A stretch of 64,000 nt of DNA from Herbiconiux flava (GCF_013409865.1 NZ_JACCBM010000001.1:1302001-1366000), one strand, 5' to 3'. Shown: positions 41,689-51,289, counted from the first letter of the stretch. A program made the numbers and translations. Notes: generated from the letters alone by a model not told the origin.

Positions 41689-43431
41689 ATGAGCGCACGC
41701 AACCGCATCGGGCGAAGGCTCGCCGCGTCGCTCGTCGCCGCTGCCCTGGTGGTCGCCGGGCTGATCGCGCCGACGGTGCCGGCCCCGTCGGCCCAGGCTG
41801 CCGCGCTGCCCGGCTGGCTGCACACGAGCGGCGCCCAGATCGTCACCGCCTCGAACACGCCCTACGTCGTCAAGGCCGCCGCCTGGTTCGGCATGGAGAC
41901 CTCGAACTGCGCCCCGCACGGCCTGTGGTCGATCTCGCTCGACGCGGGCATGGGGCAGATCGCGTCGATGGGGTTCAACACCATCCGGCTGCCGTTCTCG
42001 AACGAGTGCCTCGCGCAGGCGGCGCCGAACTCGATCAACGAGCAGGTCAACCCTGGCCTGTCGAAGCTGACCGTGCTGCAGCTGCTCGACCGGGTGGTGG
42101 CGCGGGCCAACGCCTACGGGCTGAACGTCATCCTCGACCGGCACCGCCCCGACTCGGGCGGGCAGTCCGAACTCTGGTACACGGGGCGGTACAGCGAGGC
42201 GAAGTGGATCGCCGACTGGAAGGCCCTCGCCACCCGCTACAAGTCGAACCCCGCCGTGATCGGCGTCGACCTGCACAACGAGCCGCACGGCAGTGCGTGC
42301 TGGGGCTGCGGCGACGCCTCCCGCGACTGGCAGGCCGCAGCGACGCGGGCGGGCGACGCCGTGCTCGCGGTCAACCCGAAGCTGCTCATCGTGGTCGAGG
42401 GCGTCGAGCGCCAGCCCGACGGCAGCTCCACCTGGTGGGGCGGCGGGCTTTCCGGCGTGGCGAGCAAGCCGGTCAGGCTCTCAGTCGCGAACCGCGTCGT
42501 CTACTCGCCGCACGACTACCCGTCGACGGTCTTCGCGCAGAGCTGGTTCCAGGCGTCCGACTACCCGGCGAACCTGCCGGCCGTGTGGGAGAAGAACTGG
42601 GGCTTCATCGCCACGAAGAAGATCGCCCCCGTGCTCCTGGGTGAGTTCGGCACGAAGCTCGAGACCCGCAGCGACCAGCAGTGGCTCGCGAAGCTGGTCG
42701 GCTACCTGTCCGCCAAGAAGCTCAGCTTCGCCTACTGGTCGTTCAACCCCAACAGCGGCGACACGGGCGGGCTCGTGAAGGACGACTGGGTCACCCCGCA
42801 GTCGGCCAAGCTCACCGCGCTCCGCCCCCTCCTCGGCGCCGGCGTCCCCGTCCCCACGCCGACCCCGGCGCCCACCACGCCCAAGCCGACCCCGAAGCCG
42901 ACGTCCACCCCGGTGCCCACGCCGAAGCCGACGTCGACGCCGAAGCCGACGTCCACCCCGGCGCCGACTCCGAAGCCGACGACGACCGCCACGCCCAAGC
43001 CCACCTCCACCCCGGCGCCCACGTCCACCCCGAAGCCGTCGACCACCCCCGCGCCCACGTCCACCCCGAAGCCCACGACCGCCCCTTCCCCCACCCCCAC
43101 CCCGAAGCCGACGGGCACCCCCGCGCCGGGCGCCCCGGTCGCGGCGGCCTGGGCGCTGCAGAGCGCGTGGGGCGAGGGCTACGTCGCCGACCTCACCCTG
43201 ACGGCGACGTCCACGGTCGCCGGCTGGACGGTCACCTGGCCCGACCCCACGGTCACCTCCGTCGCGAGCTCCTGGGGAATGAGCTGCACGGCGGTCCCGA
43301 AGACCTCGATCACCTGCACCGGCGCCGACTGGGCCGCCGCGCTCGCCCCCGGCCAATCCGTCCGCGTGGGCCTCCAGGTCGTGGCCCCCAAGGCGCCGAC
43401 CACCCCCACCCTCACGGTCACCGCCCGCTGA
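41689..43431 (+). CDS. Secreted GH5 endoglucanase with PT linker and CBM2-like domain
   Basis: 580 residues. Signal peptide 1-37 (cleavage after AQA), a GH5 catalytic domain to about 380 with acid/base Glu198 in DLHNEPHG and nucleophile Glu319 in LLGEFGT, a Pro/Thr/Lys linker from about 387 to 478, and a C-terminal CBM2-like cellulose-binding module with two cysteines ([17 protein letters not shown]). It should cut beta-1,4-glucan outside the cell. The ATG at 41689 is preferred because of GGGGAAGGGGAG 4-8 nt upstream; GTG 41686 and ATG 41647 are alternatives. No sugar importer is adjacent, though a sugar-binding protein starts at 62790. Confidence 0.92.
   Translation: MSARNRIGRRLAASLVAAALVVAGLIAPTVPAPSAQAAALPGWLHTSGAQIVTASNTPYVVKAAAWFGMETSNCAPHGLWSISLDAGMGQIASMGFNTIRLPFSNECLAQAAPNSINEQVNPGLSKLTVLQLLDRVVARANAYGLNVILDRHRPDSGGQSELWYTGRYSEAKWIADWKALATRYKSNPAVIGVDLHNEPHGSACWGCGDASRDWQAAATRAGDAVLAVNPKLLIVVEGVERQPDGSSTWWGGGLSGVASKPVRLSVANRVVYSPHDYPSTVFAQSWFQASDYPANLPAVWEKNWGFIATKKIAPVLLGEFGTKLETRSDQQWLAKLVGYLSAKKLSFAYWSFNPNSGDTGGLVKDDWVTPQSAKLTALRPLLGAGVPVPTPTPAPTTPKPTPKPTSTPVPTPKPTSTPKPTSTPAPTPKPTTTATPKPTSTPAPTSTPKPSTTPAPTSTPKPTTAPSPTPTPKPTGTPAPGAPVAAAWALQSAWGEGYVADLTLTATSTVAGWTVTWPDPTVTSVASSWGMSCTAVPKTSITCTGADWAAALAPGQSVRVGLQVVAPKAPTTPTLTVTAR
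42850..43128 (+). repeat. Coding tandem repeats of the cellulase linker
   Basis: About 280 bp of degenerate repeats built on ACGTCCACCCCG / CCGAAGCCGACG units encode [16 protein letters not shown] linker. Length variation between strains is to be expected. Confidence 0.8.
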
Positions 43432-43537
43432 CCACGGCCCGGTCGCCGCCCACGGTGCAGTGACCCGACCACCCTCACCCGCCCGCTAGTCGCGTCCCTC
43501 CCGCCCGCGGCCACGTGCGGTCATGCGCCGAGCTGCG

Positions 43538-43822
43538 TCAGGCGGGGAGGCCGGTGGTCGTGTAGTCGCGGGCGAGGTGCGCCGTGGCGCGGCCCCAGGG
43601 GCTCTCCGCCGCGCGCGACCGGTGGGCACGGAAGGAGGGTTCGCCGTCGAAGCGCTCCTCGACGGTCCAGACGAGCGGGTCGGCCGTCGGCGTCACCTCG
43701 AACGAGAGGCAGCCGGGCTCCGCGCGGGTGAGCGCGAGATGCGCCGGGAGGTGCTCGGCGACGATCGACGCGTCACGGGCATCCGCGCAGATGAGGCGGC
43801 CGGACAGGTGCACGACGGTCAT
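43538..43822 (-). CDS. Antibiotic biosynthesis monooxygenase (ABM) domain protein
   Basis: 94 residues, a single dimeric ferredoxin-like ABM domain: VVHLSGRLICADARD, LALTRAEPGCLSFEVTPT and EERFDGEPSFRAHR are the conserved blocks of putative quinol monooxygenases such as YgiN. Substrate unknown. It lies between the convergent cellulase and the divergent DUF2207 gene. Confidence 0.82.
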   Translation of the reverse strand: MTVVHLSGRLICADARDASIVAEHLPAHLALTRAEPGCLSFEVTPTADPLVWTVEERFDGEPSFRAHRSRAAESPWGRATAHLARDYTTTGLPA

Positions 43823-43905
43823 GCCCCCACTGTAGCCAGCGGCCGATGGGGCGGATGCGGCCGGCTTCTCGTAGGCTCGAGTGATGAGCCGCGGCCGCTC
43901 GGCGG

Positions 43906-46900
43906 GTGGGCCGGACGCGGTGGGCCGACGATGACGGGGGAGACGACATCAGCGACGACAGCAGTGGGCGCGGCGACGACCACCCCGACACGAATGCCGA
44001 GGCCGCGACCGGTTCGCCCGACGAGCGGGTGGCGGATGCTCCGCCGCAGCACACCGCCCTCTGGGTCGTGCTGTCGCGGTGGCTGCTCGCGGCCGAGGCG
44101 TGGCTGCGGTCGCACGGCGGCACGCGGCTGCGGAACGGGATCCGCGCGTTCTGGGCCCTGGTCGCCGTCGGCGGTCTGGTGCTGCTGTTCGGCCCGGTCA
44201 TCAACGAGCCGCTGAGCCTCGAGGACATCACCGGATCGGCCGACACCGCCACCGACACCTGGATCGCCCGCGACTTCGACGTCGACTACACCGTCGAGCG
44301 CGGCGACGACGGCCGCCTGACCGCCCACGTCGAGGAGACGATCACCGCGTTCTTCCCCGACGACGTCGAGGAGACCGGCATCCGGCGCGTTCTGGCGACG
44401 CATTACCAGGGCCACGCCCTCGAGCCGTCGGACGTCACGGCGACCGTCGACGGGGTGGCGGTCGAACCCCGCCGCAGCGAGACGTCCGACCAGATGGCCC
44501 TCGACCTCGAGGCGCCCGACACCACCGACGGTGCCGCCGGCGGCAGCGCCGTGCTCCAGGGCGACCACGTCTTCGTCATCACCTACGACCTCCACGACCT
44601 CGCCTACGTCACCACCCAGGCCGACGCCTCGAACACCGCCGACGACGAGAACCCCGACACCACCCCCGTCGACCTGCTCGAGTGGGACGTCTTCGGCCCC
44701 GACTGGCGCCAGGCCCTCGCCGGCCTCGACGTCTCGGTCACCCTGCCCGACGACGTCGACGCCCAGCTGCTGCAGCAGCCCCGCGGCACCCTGGCGTGGC
44801 TGCTCATCGGGGGCGGCGAGTGGCTCGCGCCCGAGCCCGGCCCGGATCCCGGCACCACGACCTACGGCTTCAGCAACGACCAGAACATGCCGCCCTACGC
44901 CCAGGCCCGCTTCCGGATGGTCTTCGAGCCCGGCACCTTCACCATGCCCGCGCCGACCGCGCTGTTCTGGCTGCAGACGTACGGACCGCTGGCGCCGCTC
45001 GCCATCCTGTCCGCCACCCTGCTGCTCGCGCTCGCCGCCCGCGCCGTCGCCTGGAGCGACGCCCGCGGACGCCCCTGGTTCATCGCCCAGTACGACCCGC
45101 CGAAGGGGGTCTCGGTGCGGATGGCCGCGCAGATCCTCCGCGAGCCCGCCGCCCTCGAGCTCGCCGAGGCGCTCGCCAAGGCCCGGTCGGCTCCCCGCGC
45201 GGCCACGACGAAGCGCCGCTGGGGTCGCCGCAAGAAGACCGGCACGACCGGCACGACCGCTCCGCCGGCGCCGAGTGCCGCGCGCCAGCGGCTGCTGCGC
45301 GAGGCGTCCCGCGTCGCCGCGCGCACGGGCCGCCTCGGTGATCGCCCCCGCGCCCTCAGCCGGTACCTCACGGCGTCGGAGCGGGCGGGGCAGCTGCGGG
45401 AGGGCATCCGTCGCCTACCCCGCGGCTTCGTGCGCGACCTCTTCATCGCCGCACCGCTCGCGCTGACCGTGGTGCAGTGGGGGCTCGTGCGGCAGCTCTC
45501 GCATCAGACCGTGCTCGCGGTGGTGTGGTGGCCGGTCGCGTTCGTGCTGCTCTCGTCGGCCATCGCCGTCGTCGTGCTGGCGATCGCCCTCACCTCGCGC
45601 CCGCTGACCCGCAAGGGCGCCCTGCTCAAGCAGCACCTGCGCGGCATCGGCGTCTATGCCGAGCGCACGCGGATGCTCGCCCGCGGCCCCCTCCGCGAAG
45701 ACGCCCTGGCCTACGCCGTGCTGCAGTCGCCGCCGCGCGAGGCCGGCCGCAGCGTCGTCGCCCTGATCGACCAGGAGCTCGGCGAGGACTCCAGCCGCGG
45801 CTGGCGGTCGAGGTCGTTCCTCGGCGGCGGCCGCATCGGTCTCCGGATGCTCGCCCTGCTCCTCGTGGCCGGCGCCGTCGCCGCGGTGGCCTTCCTGCCG
45901 TCGCCCTTCCCGCGCTCCTACGACTACGCCACCTATTCGGGCGATGTGCCCGGTGCCCTCTTCACGACGGTGCAGTCGCTCGACGCCGTCGCGGAGCTCA
46001 CGCGGGACGACGACGGCGCCGCCCGGCTCGCCGTCACCGAGACCCTCGACGTCACGTTCGACGACGAGGGCTCGCGGGTTCCGCAGTTCGCGCAGCAGTG
46101 GCCTCGCGAGGCCGGCGGGCAGGACCTCGGACTCCGCGTCGAGGACGTGCGGGTCGACGGGGGCTCGGTGCCCTTCGCCACGCGGCCCGACGGGGACACG
46201 CTGCTCGTCGTGACACGGCTGGTCGAGGTGCTCGACGGCTCGCACGAGGTGGAGGTCGATTACGTGCTGGGGTCGGCGGCGGTGGCGGCCGGGCCCGTGT
46301 CGGGTGGGGCGGCCGGTTCGGGTTCCAGCTCCGACTCCCGTGGTTCCGATGCGGTGGTCGACTCGGTGCGCTGGGCCGCCCTCCTCGAGTCGTGGGAGTA
46401 CGACTCCAACTGGGGCGACGACCCGGGCCTCGACCCGCTGCGCCTGGAGCTCCGGATGCCCGAATCCCTCGCCTCCGAGGCGGTCGCCGGCGGCTGGATC
46501 ACCCTCGACACCGACTCGGCCGACGAGCCGAGCCAGTGGGCCGAGGACGTGATCCCCTTCGGCTCGGTCGGCGAGGACCTCGCCCCGTCGAGCGACTCCA
46601 CCTCGACCGCCGACGACATGCGCTCCGTCGTGCTCGACCTGAAGCAGGACGGCGACGCCGGCTGGCCCTTCGAGCTGACGACCGACGACCTCGGGGCCCG
46701 CCTCGACTTCCCGGCCGGAACCTTCGCCGGCCCCGATCCCGACGCCCTCGCCGCGACCCGGGCCGCCGCCGTGCTCCCGGTCGCGGTGGTCGGCGCCTTC
46801 GGCGGCCTCGCGCTGCTCATCGGCCTCGCCGGCCTCCTGCTGCGGCGCCGGCACCTCGCGTCGCTCACGACCCCCGGCCTCGGCCGTGACCTCGTGCGCT

Positions 46901-47085
46901 GGCTGGCGCCGGCCCTCGGCCTCGCTGCGATCATCCTCTTCATCTGGATGACCATCGACATGCCCGACGACCGCCCCGAGTTCGCCCCCCTCGCCCTGGC
47001 GGCCCTCGCCGCGGCCGCGGGCACGGCCCTCGCCCTCACGGCCACCCGCCGCCCGCGCCCCACCCCCACCCGCACCCGCCCCTGA
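43906..47085 (+). CDS. Giant DUF2207-type membrane protein with two repeats
   Basis: 1059 residues. After a polar 50-residue N terminus there is a helix at about 78-98, then a DUF2207-type extracellular beta domain (FDVDYTVERGDDGRLTAHVEE ... GTFTMPAP), a helix near 365, a long cytoplasmic region with QILREPAALELAEALAKA and two further helices near 530-560, then a second helix-plus-DUF2207-like extracellular domain (TVQSLDAVAELTRDDDGAARL ... GTFAGPDPDA) and two or more C-terminal helices. Ordinary DUF2207 proteins are about 550-650 residues with one such domain, so this looks like an internal duplication. GTG start; ATG 43884 is out of frame. Function unknown. Confidence 0.78.
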   Translation: MGRTRWADDDGGDDISDDSSGRGDDHPDTNAEAATGSPDERVADAPPQHTALWVVLSRWLLAAEAWLRSHGGTRLRNGIRAFWALVAVGGLVLLFGPVINEPLSLEDITGSADTATDTWIARDFDVDYTVERGDDGRLTAHVEETITAFFPDDVEETGIRRVLATHYQGHALEPSDVTATVDGVAVEPRRSETSDQMALDLEAPDTTDGAAGGSAVLQGDHVFVITYDLHDLAYVTTQADASNTADDENPDTTPVDLLEWDVFGPDWRQALAGLDVSVTLPDDVDAQLLQQPRGTLAWLLIGGGEWLAPEPGPDPGTTTYGFSNDQNMPPYAQARFRMVFEPGTFTMPAPTALFWLQTYGPLAPLAILSATLLLALAARAVAWSDARGRPWFIAQYDPPKGVSVRMAAQILREPAALELAEALAKARSAPRAATTKRRWGRRKKTGTTGTTAPPAPSAARQRLLREASRVAARTGRLGDRPRALSRYLTASERAGQLREGIRRLPRGFVRDLFIAAPLALTVVQWGLVRQLSHQTVLAVVWWPVAFVLLSSAIAVVVLAIALTSRPLTRKGALLKQHLRGIGVYAERTRMLARGPLREDALAYAVLQSPPREAGRSVVALIDQELGEDSSRGWRSRSFLGGGRIGLRMLALLLVAGAVAAVAFLPSPFPRSYDYATYSGDVPGALFTTVQSLDAVAELTRDDDGAARLAVTETLDVTFDDEGSRVPQFAQQWPREAGGQDLGLRVEDVRVDGGSVPFATRPDGDTLLVVTRLVEVLDGSHEVEVDYVLGSAAVAAGPVSGGAAGSGSSSDSRGSDAVVDSVRWAALLESWEYDSNWGDDPGLDPLRLELRMPESLASEAVAGGWITLDTDSADEPSQWAEDVIPFGSVGEDLAPSSDSTSTADDMRSVVLDLKQDGDAGWPFELTTDDLGARLDFPAGTFAGPDPDALAATRAAAVLPVAVVGAFGGLALLIGLAGLLLRRRHLASLTTPGLGRDLVRWLAPALGLAAIILFIWMTIDMPDDRPEFAPLALAALAAAAGTALALTATRRPRPTPTRTRP

Positions 47086-47183
47086 GGCCGGCGTCGCCGC
47101 CGCGTCGCCCCGAACGGGTGGGGCGCGGCCGCGGCGCGGTTCCCCTACTGTGTGCACAGGGGCGAGGGCCGGAACGGGGTGCG

Positions 47184-48773
47184 GTGAGCGGGCACAGCGA
47201 CCACGGGCGTGCGAGCGACGCGCCCCCGGCGAGCGCCGCCGGCACGCCGAGCGACGACGGCATGGCCGAGTTCGGGTACCGCCCCACGCTCTCCCGCAGC
47301 ATCGGCCGCTTCGCCAGCTTCGCCGCCGGGGTCAGCTACATCTCGATCCTGACCGGCACGTTCCAGCTGTTCTACTTCGGCTTCCTCAACGGCGGCCCGG
47401 CCTACTGGTGGTCGTGGCCGCTGGTGTTCGGCGGGCAGCTCATGGTGGCGCTCTGCTTCGCGGAACTGGCCGCCCGCCATCCGGTGGCAGGATCCGTCTA
47501 CAACTGGAGCAAGCGCGTCGCCGGCCCCACCGTGAGCTGGCTCGCCGGCTGGCTGATGGTGATCGCGTCGATCGTCTCGCTCGCCGCGGTCGTGCTCGCC
47601 TACCAGGTGACGCTGCCGCAGCTCTGGAGCGGCTTCCAGCTGGTCGGCGACGGCACGGGCGCGAGCTTCGGTGTCAGCGCGGTGATCTGGGGAACGATCC
47701 TGGTCGTCTTCACCACCGTCGTGAACGCGGTCGGCGTGAAGCTGATGGCCCGCATCAACAGCATCGGCGTGATGATCGAGCTGGTCGCGGCCGTGCTGCT
47801 CGTCGTGGTGCTCGCGGTGAACGTCGTCAATCCGCCGTCGGTGCTCGTGGAGACCCAGGGCTTCGGCACCGGGATGCCCGGCGGCTACGCGGGCGCCTTC
47901 CTGATCGCGGCCATCGCGTCCGCCTACGTGATGTACGGCTTCGACACGGCGAGCTCCCTCGGCGAGGAGACGATCGACCCCCGCCGCACCGCGCCGACCG
48001 CGATCCTCCGGGCCGTCGTGGCGTCGTTCGTGATCGGCGGGCTGATCCTGCTCTTCGGCATCCTCGCCGCGCCCGATCTCGCCGATCCGGCCCTCGGCGA
48101 GCCCTCGGGCGGGTTGCAGCTGATCGTGCTGCAGGTGCTCGGCGGCCCGCTCGGCTCGGTCTTCCTCGGCTGCATCGTCGTCGCGATCACGGTCTGCGCG
48201 CTCGCGGTGCACACGGCGGGCATCCGTCTGGTCTTCGCGATGGCCCGCGACAACGCCCTCCCGGCCAGCGCCGCCCTCGCGAGGATCGACCCTCGCCGCC
48301 GCACGCCTCTTATCCCCGCGATCGTCATCGGCGTGCTCGCCGTGCTCATCCTGGCCGTGAACATCGGCACCCCGCAGATCTTCACCGCGGTCACGAGCGT
48401 CGCGGTCATCCTGATCTATCTCGCCTACCTGCTCGTCACGCTGCCTCTGCTCATCAGGCGCCTGCGCGGCGAATTCAGGTCGACGGATGCTCGTCCCGGC
48501 CGCTTCTCGCTCGGCCGACTCGGGCTGCCGATCAACATCCTCGCGGTGCTCTGGGGTGCGGCGATGGCGGTCAACCTGGCATGGCCGCGCGTGGAGGTCT
48601 ACGGCGACGACGGGCCGCTGCAGTACATCGCGGTGATCGTGATCGGCGCGGTCGTGGCGCTCGGGCTCGCGTGGTACCTGCTGCGGGGGCGGCACCGTGT
48701 CGGCACGCTGCCGGAGCACGCGGAGCAGACCCGGAATGCCGGCCGGACCCGGAATGCGGGGGAGGTCGGCTAG
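47184..48773 (+). CDS. APC-family amino acid/amine permease
   Basis: 529 residues with 12 hydrophobic segments. Helix 1 carries the SYISILTGTFQLFYFG region and the family block AELAARHPVAGSVYNWSKRV after helix 2; GFDTASSLGEETIDPRRTAP marks helix 6-7 as in GABA/polyamine permeases. The GTG at 47184 gives a 25-residue polar leader; a start at MAEFGYRP (47262) is possible. Proton- or gradient-driven uptake of an amino acid or amine is expected. Confidence 0.87.
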   Translation: MSGHSDHGRASDAPPASAAGTPSDDGMAEFGYRPTLSRSIGRFASFAAGVSYISILTGTFQLFYFGFLNGGPAYWWSWPLVFGGQLMVALCFAELAARHPVAGSVYNWSKRVAGPTVSWLAGWLMVIASIVSLAAVVLAYQVTLPQLWSGFQLVGDGTGASFGVSAVIWGTILVVFTTVVNAVGVKLMARINSIGVMIELVAAVLLVVVLAVNVVNPPSVLVETQGFGTGMPGGYAGAFLIAAIASAYVMYGFDTASSLGEETIDPRRTAPTAILRAVVASFVIGGLILLFGILAAPDLADPALGEPSGGLQLIVLQVLGGPLGSVFLGCIVVAITVCALAVHTAGIRLVFAMARDNALPASAALARIDPRRRTPLIPAIVIGVLAVLILAVNIGTPQIFTAVTSVAVILIYLAYLLVTLPLLIRRLRGEFRSTDARPGRFSLGRLGLPINILAVLWGAAMAVNLAWPRVEVYGDDGPLQYIAVIVIGAVVALGLAWYLLRGRHRVGTLPEHAEQTRNAGRTRNAGEVG

Positions 48774-48925
48774 ACGCCGGGACGGCCCCAGAGCGCCAGG
48801 ACGCTCAGCACCAGCGCGGCGACGGCCGACGCCGAGACCGCGAGGGCCTTCAGCGCCGACGAGCGGCGTTCGCGCACCTGGTGCCGTGCGATGTCGGGGT
48901 AAGCGGTGTGGATGTCGATCGCCAT
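48770..48925 (-). CDS. Very small single-helix membrane protein
   Basis: 51 residues: a charged N terminus (AYPDIARHQVRERRSS) and one helix (about 28-46). An AAAGGCGAG Shine-Dalgarno-like stretch precedes the ATG at 48925. It overlaps the permease stop by 4 bp. Not recognised. Confidence 0.55.
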   Translation of the reverse strand: MAIDIHTAYPDIARHQVRERRSSALKALAVSASAVAALVLSVLALWGRPGV

Positions 48926-49062
48926 GGGTTCTCGCCTTTGAGTGGGTGGCAACGGGTGGACGGATGATCCGGGTGGCCAGGGACCACGACGGACCCCGGT
49001 CACCCGATCATGCCATGACCGCCGCACTCGTGCGAGGGCGCTCGCGCGTGTCGGCAGGCCCG

Positions 49063-49428
49063 TCAGGCGCGATCGTGAAGCGTGATCTGGTAGCCGTCCG
49101 GGTCGGCGAAGGTGAAGGTGCGACCGAACGGGCCGTCGATCGGCTCCGCCACGATCGTCACGCCGGCCTCGACGAGGGTGTCGTGCACGGCCTGGGTGTC
49201 GGGGGTGTGCAGCCAGATGGCGACGCCGATGCCGGGCTGCGGGATCGCGTCGAGGTCGACCCCCGGGAGCGCGCTCCGCACCGCGAAGGCCGCCGGGACC
49301 GTCGCGAAGACGACGGCGTGCGGAGGGCCCGCCTGGCGGGTGAAGCCGAGGTGCGTCTCGTAGAACGCCGCGGACGCGTCGAGGTCGCGCACCTGGAGGG
49401 AGATGAAGCCGGGGCCGGAGGAGGTCAT
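49063..49428 (-). CDS. VOC-superfamily (glyoxalase-like) protein
   Basis: 121 residues, one pair of beta-alpha-beta modules: FISLQVRDLDASAAFYETHLGF and the end PFGRTFTFADPDGYQITLHD. Metal ligands are only partly conserved. Such proteins are often resistance or detoxification enzymes. It diverges from marR across 60 bp holding two operator-like palindromes. Confidence 0.85.
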   Translation of the reverse strand: MTSSGPGFISLQVRDLDASAAFYETHLGFTRQAGPPHAVVFATVPAAFAVRSALPGVDLDAIPQPGIGVAIWLHTPDTQAVHDTLVEAGVTIVAEPIDGPFGRTFTFADPDGYQITLHDRA

Positions 49429-49446
49429 GGGAACTCGCTTTCGTCG

Positions 49447-49464
49447 ATGTCAGTTTGTTGACAT
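49447..49464. promoter_or_regulatory. MarR operator, copy 1
   Basis: ATGTCAGTTTGTTGACAT: inverted repeat with 6-bp arms ATGTCA/TGACAT, 19 bp upstream of the VOC start. The same 18-bp framework recurs 26 bp away. Confidence 0.75.
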
Positions 49465-49472
49465 AGAAGAGT

Positions 49473-49490
49473 ATGTCAGAATACTGACAT
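49473..49490. promoter_or_regulatory. MarR operator, copy 2
   Basis: ATGTCAGAATACTGACAT: inverted repeat with 7-bp arms, overlapping the first two bases of the marR start codon, so binding would block its own expression. Confidence 0.78.
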
Positions 49491-49935
49491 GAAAAGCGAA
49501 TCCCCCGGTATCGAGTTGCCTACATCGGTCGGGTACCTGCTGAAGGAGGCGGCGACGGCGCTGAGGGTCTCGATGGAGGCGGTCCTGCGTCCACTCGGGA
49601 TGAGCGTCACGCACTACTCGTGCCTCGAGCTGCTCGCCCAGCGGCCGGGGCTGTCGAACTCGGAGCTGGCGCGCGGCGCCTTCGTGACGCGGCAGTCGAT
49701 GAACGTGCTGCTGCAGTCCCTGGAGCGGGACGGTCAGGTGACCCGTCCGGAGCAGCCGTCGTCGGGCCGCGTGCTGCCGACCGAGCTCACGCCGGAGGGT
49801 CGGGCCGCGCTCGCGCGGGCCAGCGCGGCGGTCCGAGGCGTCGAGGACCGCATGAAGTCGGGGTTGAGCGAAGCGGAGCAGGCGGCTTTCGCCGACTTCC
49901 TGCGCCGCAGCGTCGCCGCGCTGGCCGCCGGCTGA
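49489..49935 (+). CDS. MarR-family transcriptional regulator
   Basis: 148 residues: winged helix with SVTHYSCLELLAQRPGLSNSELARGAFVTRQSMNVLLQSLE and the RVLPTELTPEGRAAL wing. It probably represses itself and the divergent VOC gene through the two palindromes at 49447 and 49473. Ligand unknown. A 30-bp tandem repeat follows the gene. Confidence 0.9.
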   Translation: MKSESPGIELPTSVGYLLKEAATALRVSMEAVLRPLGMSVTHYSCLELLAQRPGLSNSELARGAFVTRQSMNVLLQSLERDGQVTRPEQPSSGRVLPTELTPEGRAALARASAAVRGVEDRMKSGLSEAEQAAFADFLRRSVAALAAG

Positions 49936-49971
49936 GCCGCACCGCACTGAGCCGCACCGCTCCGCACCGGA

Positions 49972-50031
49972 GCGCTCCGCACAGAAGCGCTCCGCTCCGG
50001 GGCGCTCCGCACAGAAGCGCTCCGCTCCGCT
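49972..50031. repeat. 30-bp tandem repeat after marR
   Basis: Two adjacent 30-bp units starting GCGCTCCGCACAGAAGCGCT (28 of 30 bases identical) plus partial copies on both sides, between convergent marR and the amidohydrolase. AGCGCT palindromes inside the unit allow hairpins, so it may serve as terminator. Confidence 0.8.
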
Positions 50032-50050
50032 GGCCGCTGAGCGCTCCGGG

Positions 50051-51289
50051 TCAGGCGCCGGGGAGGGCGCCCGCCACGACGCGGCCGCGCGAGACCACCG
50101 CGACGATGCGGGAGGTGTCGAGCTCGGCGAGGTCCTGCCAGGGCCGCCCCTCCATCACGAGGAAGTCGGCCGCCGCACCGGGAGCGAGGGTGCCGAGCCG
50201 GCCCTCTTCGCCGATCGCCTGGGCGGCGCGGGAGGTCGCCGACTCCAGTGCCCGCGCCGGCGACCAGCCGAAGGTCGCGGCCATCAGGCGCACCTCCTCC
50301 ATCTGGTCGCCGAAGTCCACGTGGTGGCCGTTCGCGTCGGTGCCCAGCACGAAGTCGACGCCGAGGTCGGCGGCCTCGCGCATCCGGGAGTCGCGCAGGG
50401 CGACGAGGTCGGCCGCCTTCTCGGCCTGCTCGGCCGAGACCCCGGCCCGGCCGGCCGCGATGCGGTCGTTGATGAGCAGGGTGGGGGCGACCGTGATGCC
50501 GAGGCCCACGATCCGGCCGGCCTGCGAGGCGCTCAGCAGCGTGCCGTGCTCGATCGAGTCGACCTCGTGCCAGATGGCCGCGTCGATGCCGGCCTCGGTG
50601 TGGGCGTGGGCGGCGACGCGCAGGCCCAGGGCGTGCGCCTCGTCGACGATCGCGTCGATCTCGGGGGCGGTGTAATTGCGCCAGGCGCTCTTGTCGCCCA
50701 CCGAGAGCACGCCGCCGCTGGTGGCGATCTTGATACCGTCGGCGCCGGCGCGCGCCCAGTGCCGCACCAGCTTGCGGCACTCGTCCGGGCCGTCGGCGAC
50801 GGGCTTCCGCAGCGGGAACGCCGGCGGGATGAAGAGATCGCCGTGCCCGGCGGTCATGCTGACCATGCCGTGCGCCTGCAGCCGGGGACCCTCCACGACA
50901 CCCTGCTCGAGTGCCCGCCGCAGCGAGAACTGGATGTCGTCGGCCGAGAGGTCGCGCAGCGTCGTGACTCCGCCGCGCAGGGCGGCGCGCGCGTTGGCGA
51001 GGCCGTGCAGGGTCTGCTCCTCGGGGCGGGTGGTGAGCGGCCAGGTGAGGAAGTCGGCGGTGCCGTGGCCGGCGTGGCCGACGAGGTGCACGTGGGTGTC
51101 GATCAGCCCCGGGATGATGCTCAGCCCGGCGGGCAGAGCGGATGCGGGCAGAGCGGATGCGGTCGTGCCGCCGTCCGCCGGCCGCAGCCCCGAGATGGTT
51201 CCGTCGACACCGTCGACCGTCCAGTCGAGGGTGACGGTGCCCCGGGCGGTGGTGCCGTCCCAGAGCTCGGCGGTGAGGGAGTGGTTCAT
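50051..51289 (-). CDS. Amidohydrolase (imidazolonepropionase / prolidase-like)
   Basis: 412-residue metal-dependent hydrolase: DTHVHL metal motif near residue 64, GADGIKIATSGG with the bridging lysine, downstream histidines in AAHAHTEAG and SIEHGT, and the catalytic Asp in LGTDANG. A 15-bp duplication containing GGATGC encodes SALPASALPA in the N-terminal beta domain. AGGA lies 4 nt before the ATG. Last gene of the operon with the BmpA-type ABC importer, so it should hydrolyse the imported compound or a derivative. Confidence 0.85.
   Translation of the reverse strand: MNHSLTAELWDGTTARGTVTLDWTVDGVDGTISGLRPADGGTTASALPASALPAGLSIIPGLIDTHVHLVGHAGHGTADFLTWPLTTRPEEQTLHGLANARAALRGGVTTLRDLSADDIQFSLRRALEQGVVEGPRLQAHGMVSMTAGHGDLFIPPAFPLRKPVADGPDECRKLVRHWARAGADGIKIATSGGVLSVGDKSAWRNYTAPEIDAIVDEAHALGLRVAAHAHTEAGIDAAIWHEVDSIEHGTLLSASQAGRIVGLGITVAPTLLINDRIAAGRAGVSAEQAEKAADLVALRDSRMREAADLGVDFVLGTDANGHHVDFGDQMEEVRLMAATFGWSPARALESATSRAAQAIGEEGRLGTLAPGAAADFLVMEGRPWQDLAELDTSRIVAVVSRGRVVAGALPGA

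Noticed and set aside
42732..43118. Minus-strand Gly/Val repeat protein opposite the cellulase linker
   Set aside because: It is the antisense of the Pro/Thr linker; repeats there are a by-product of the coding repeats.
42850..43128. CRISPR-like array
   Set aside because: Repeats are degenerate, contiguous and coding, without spacers.
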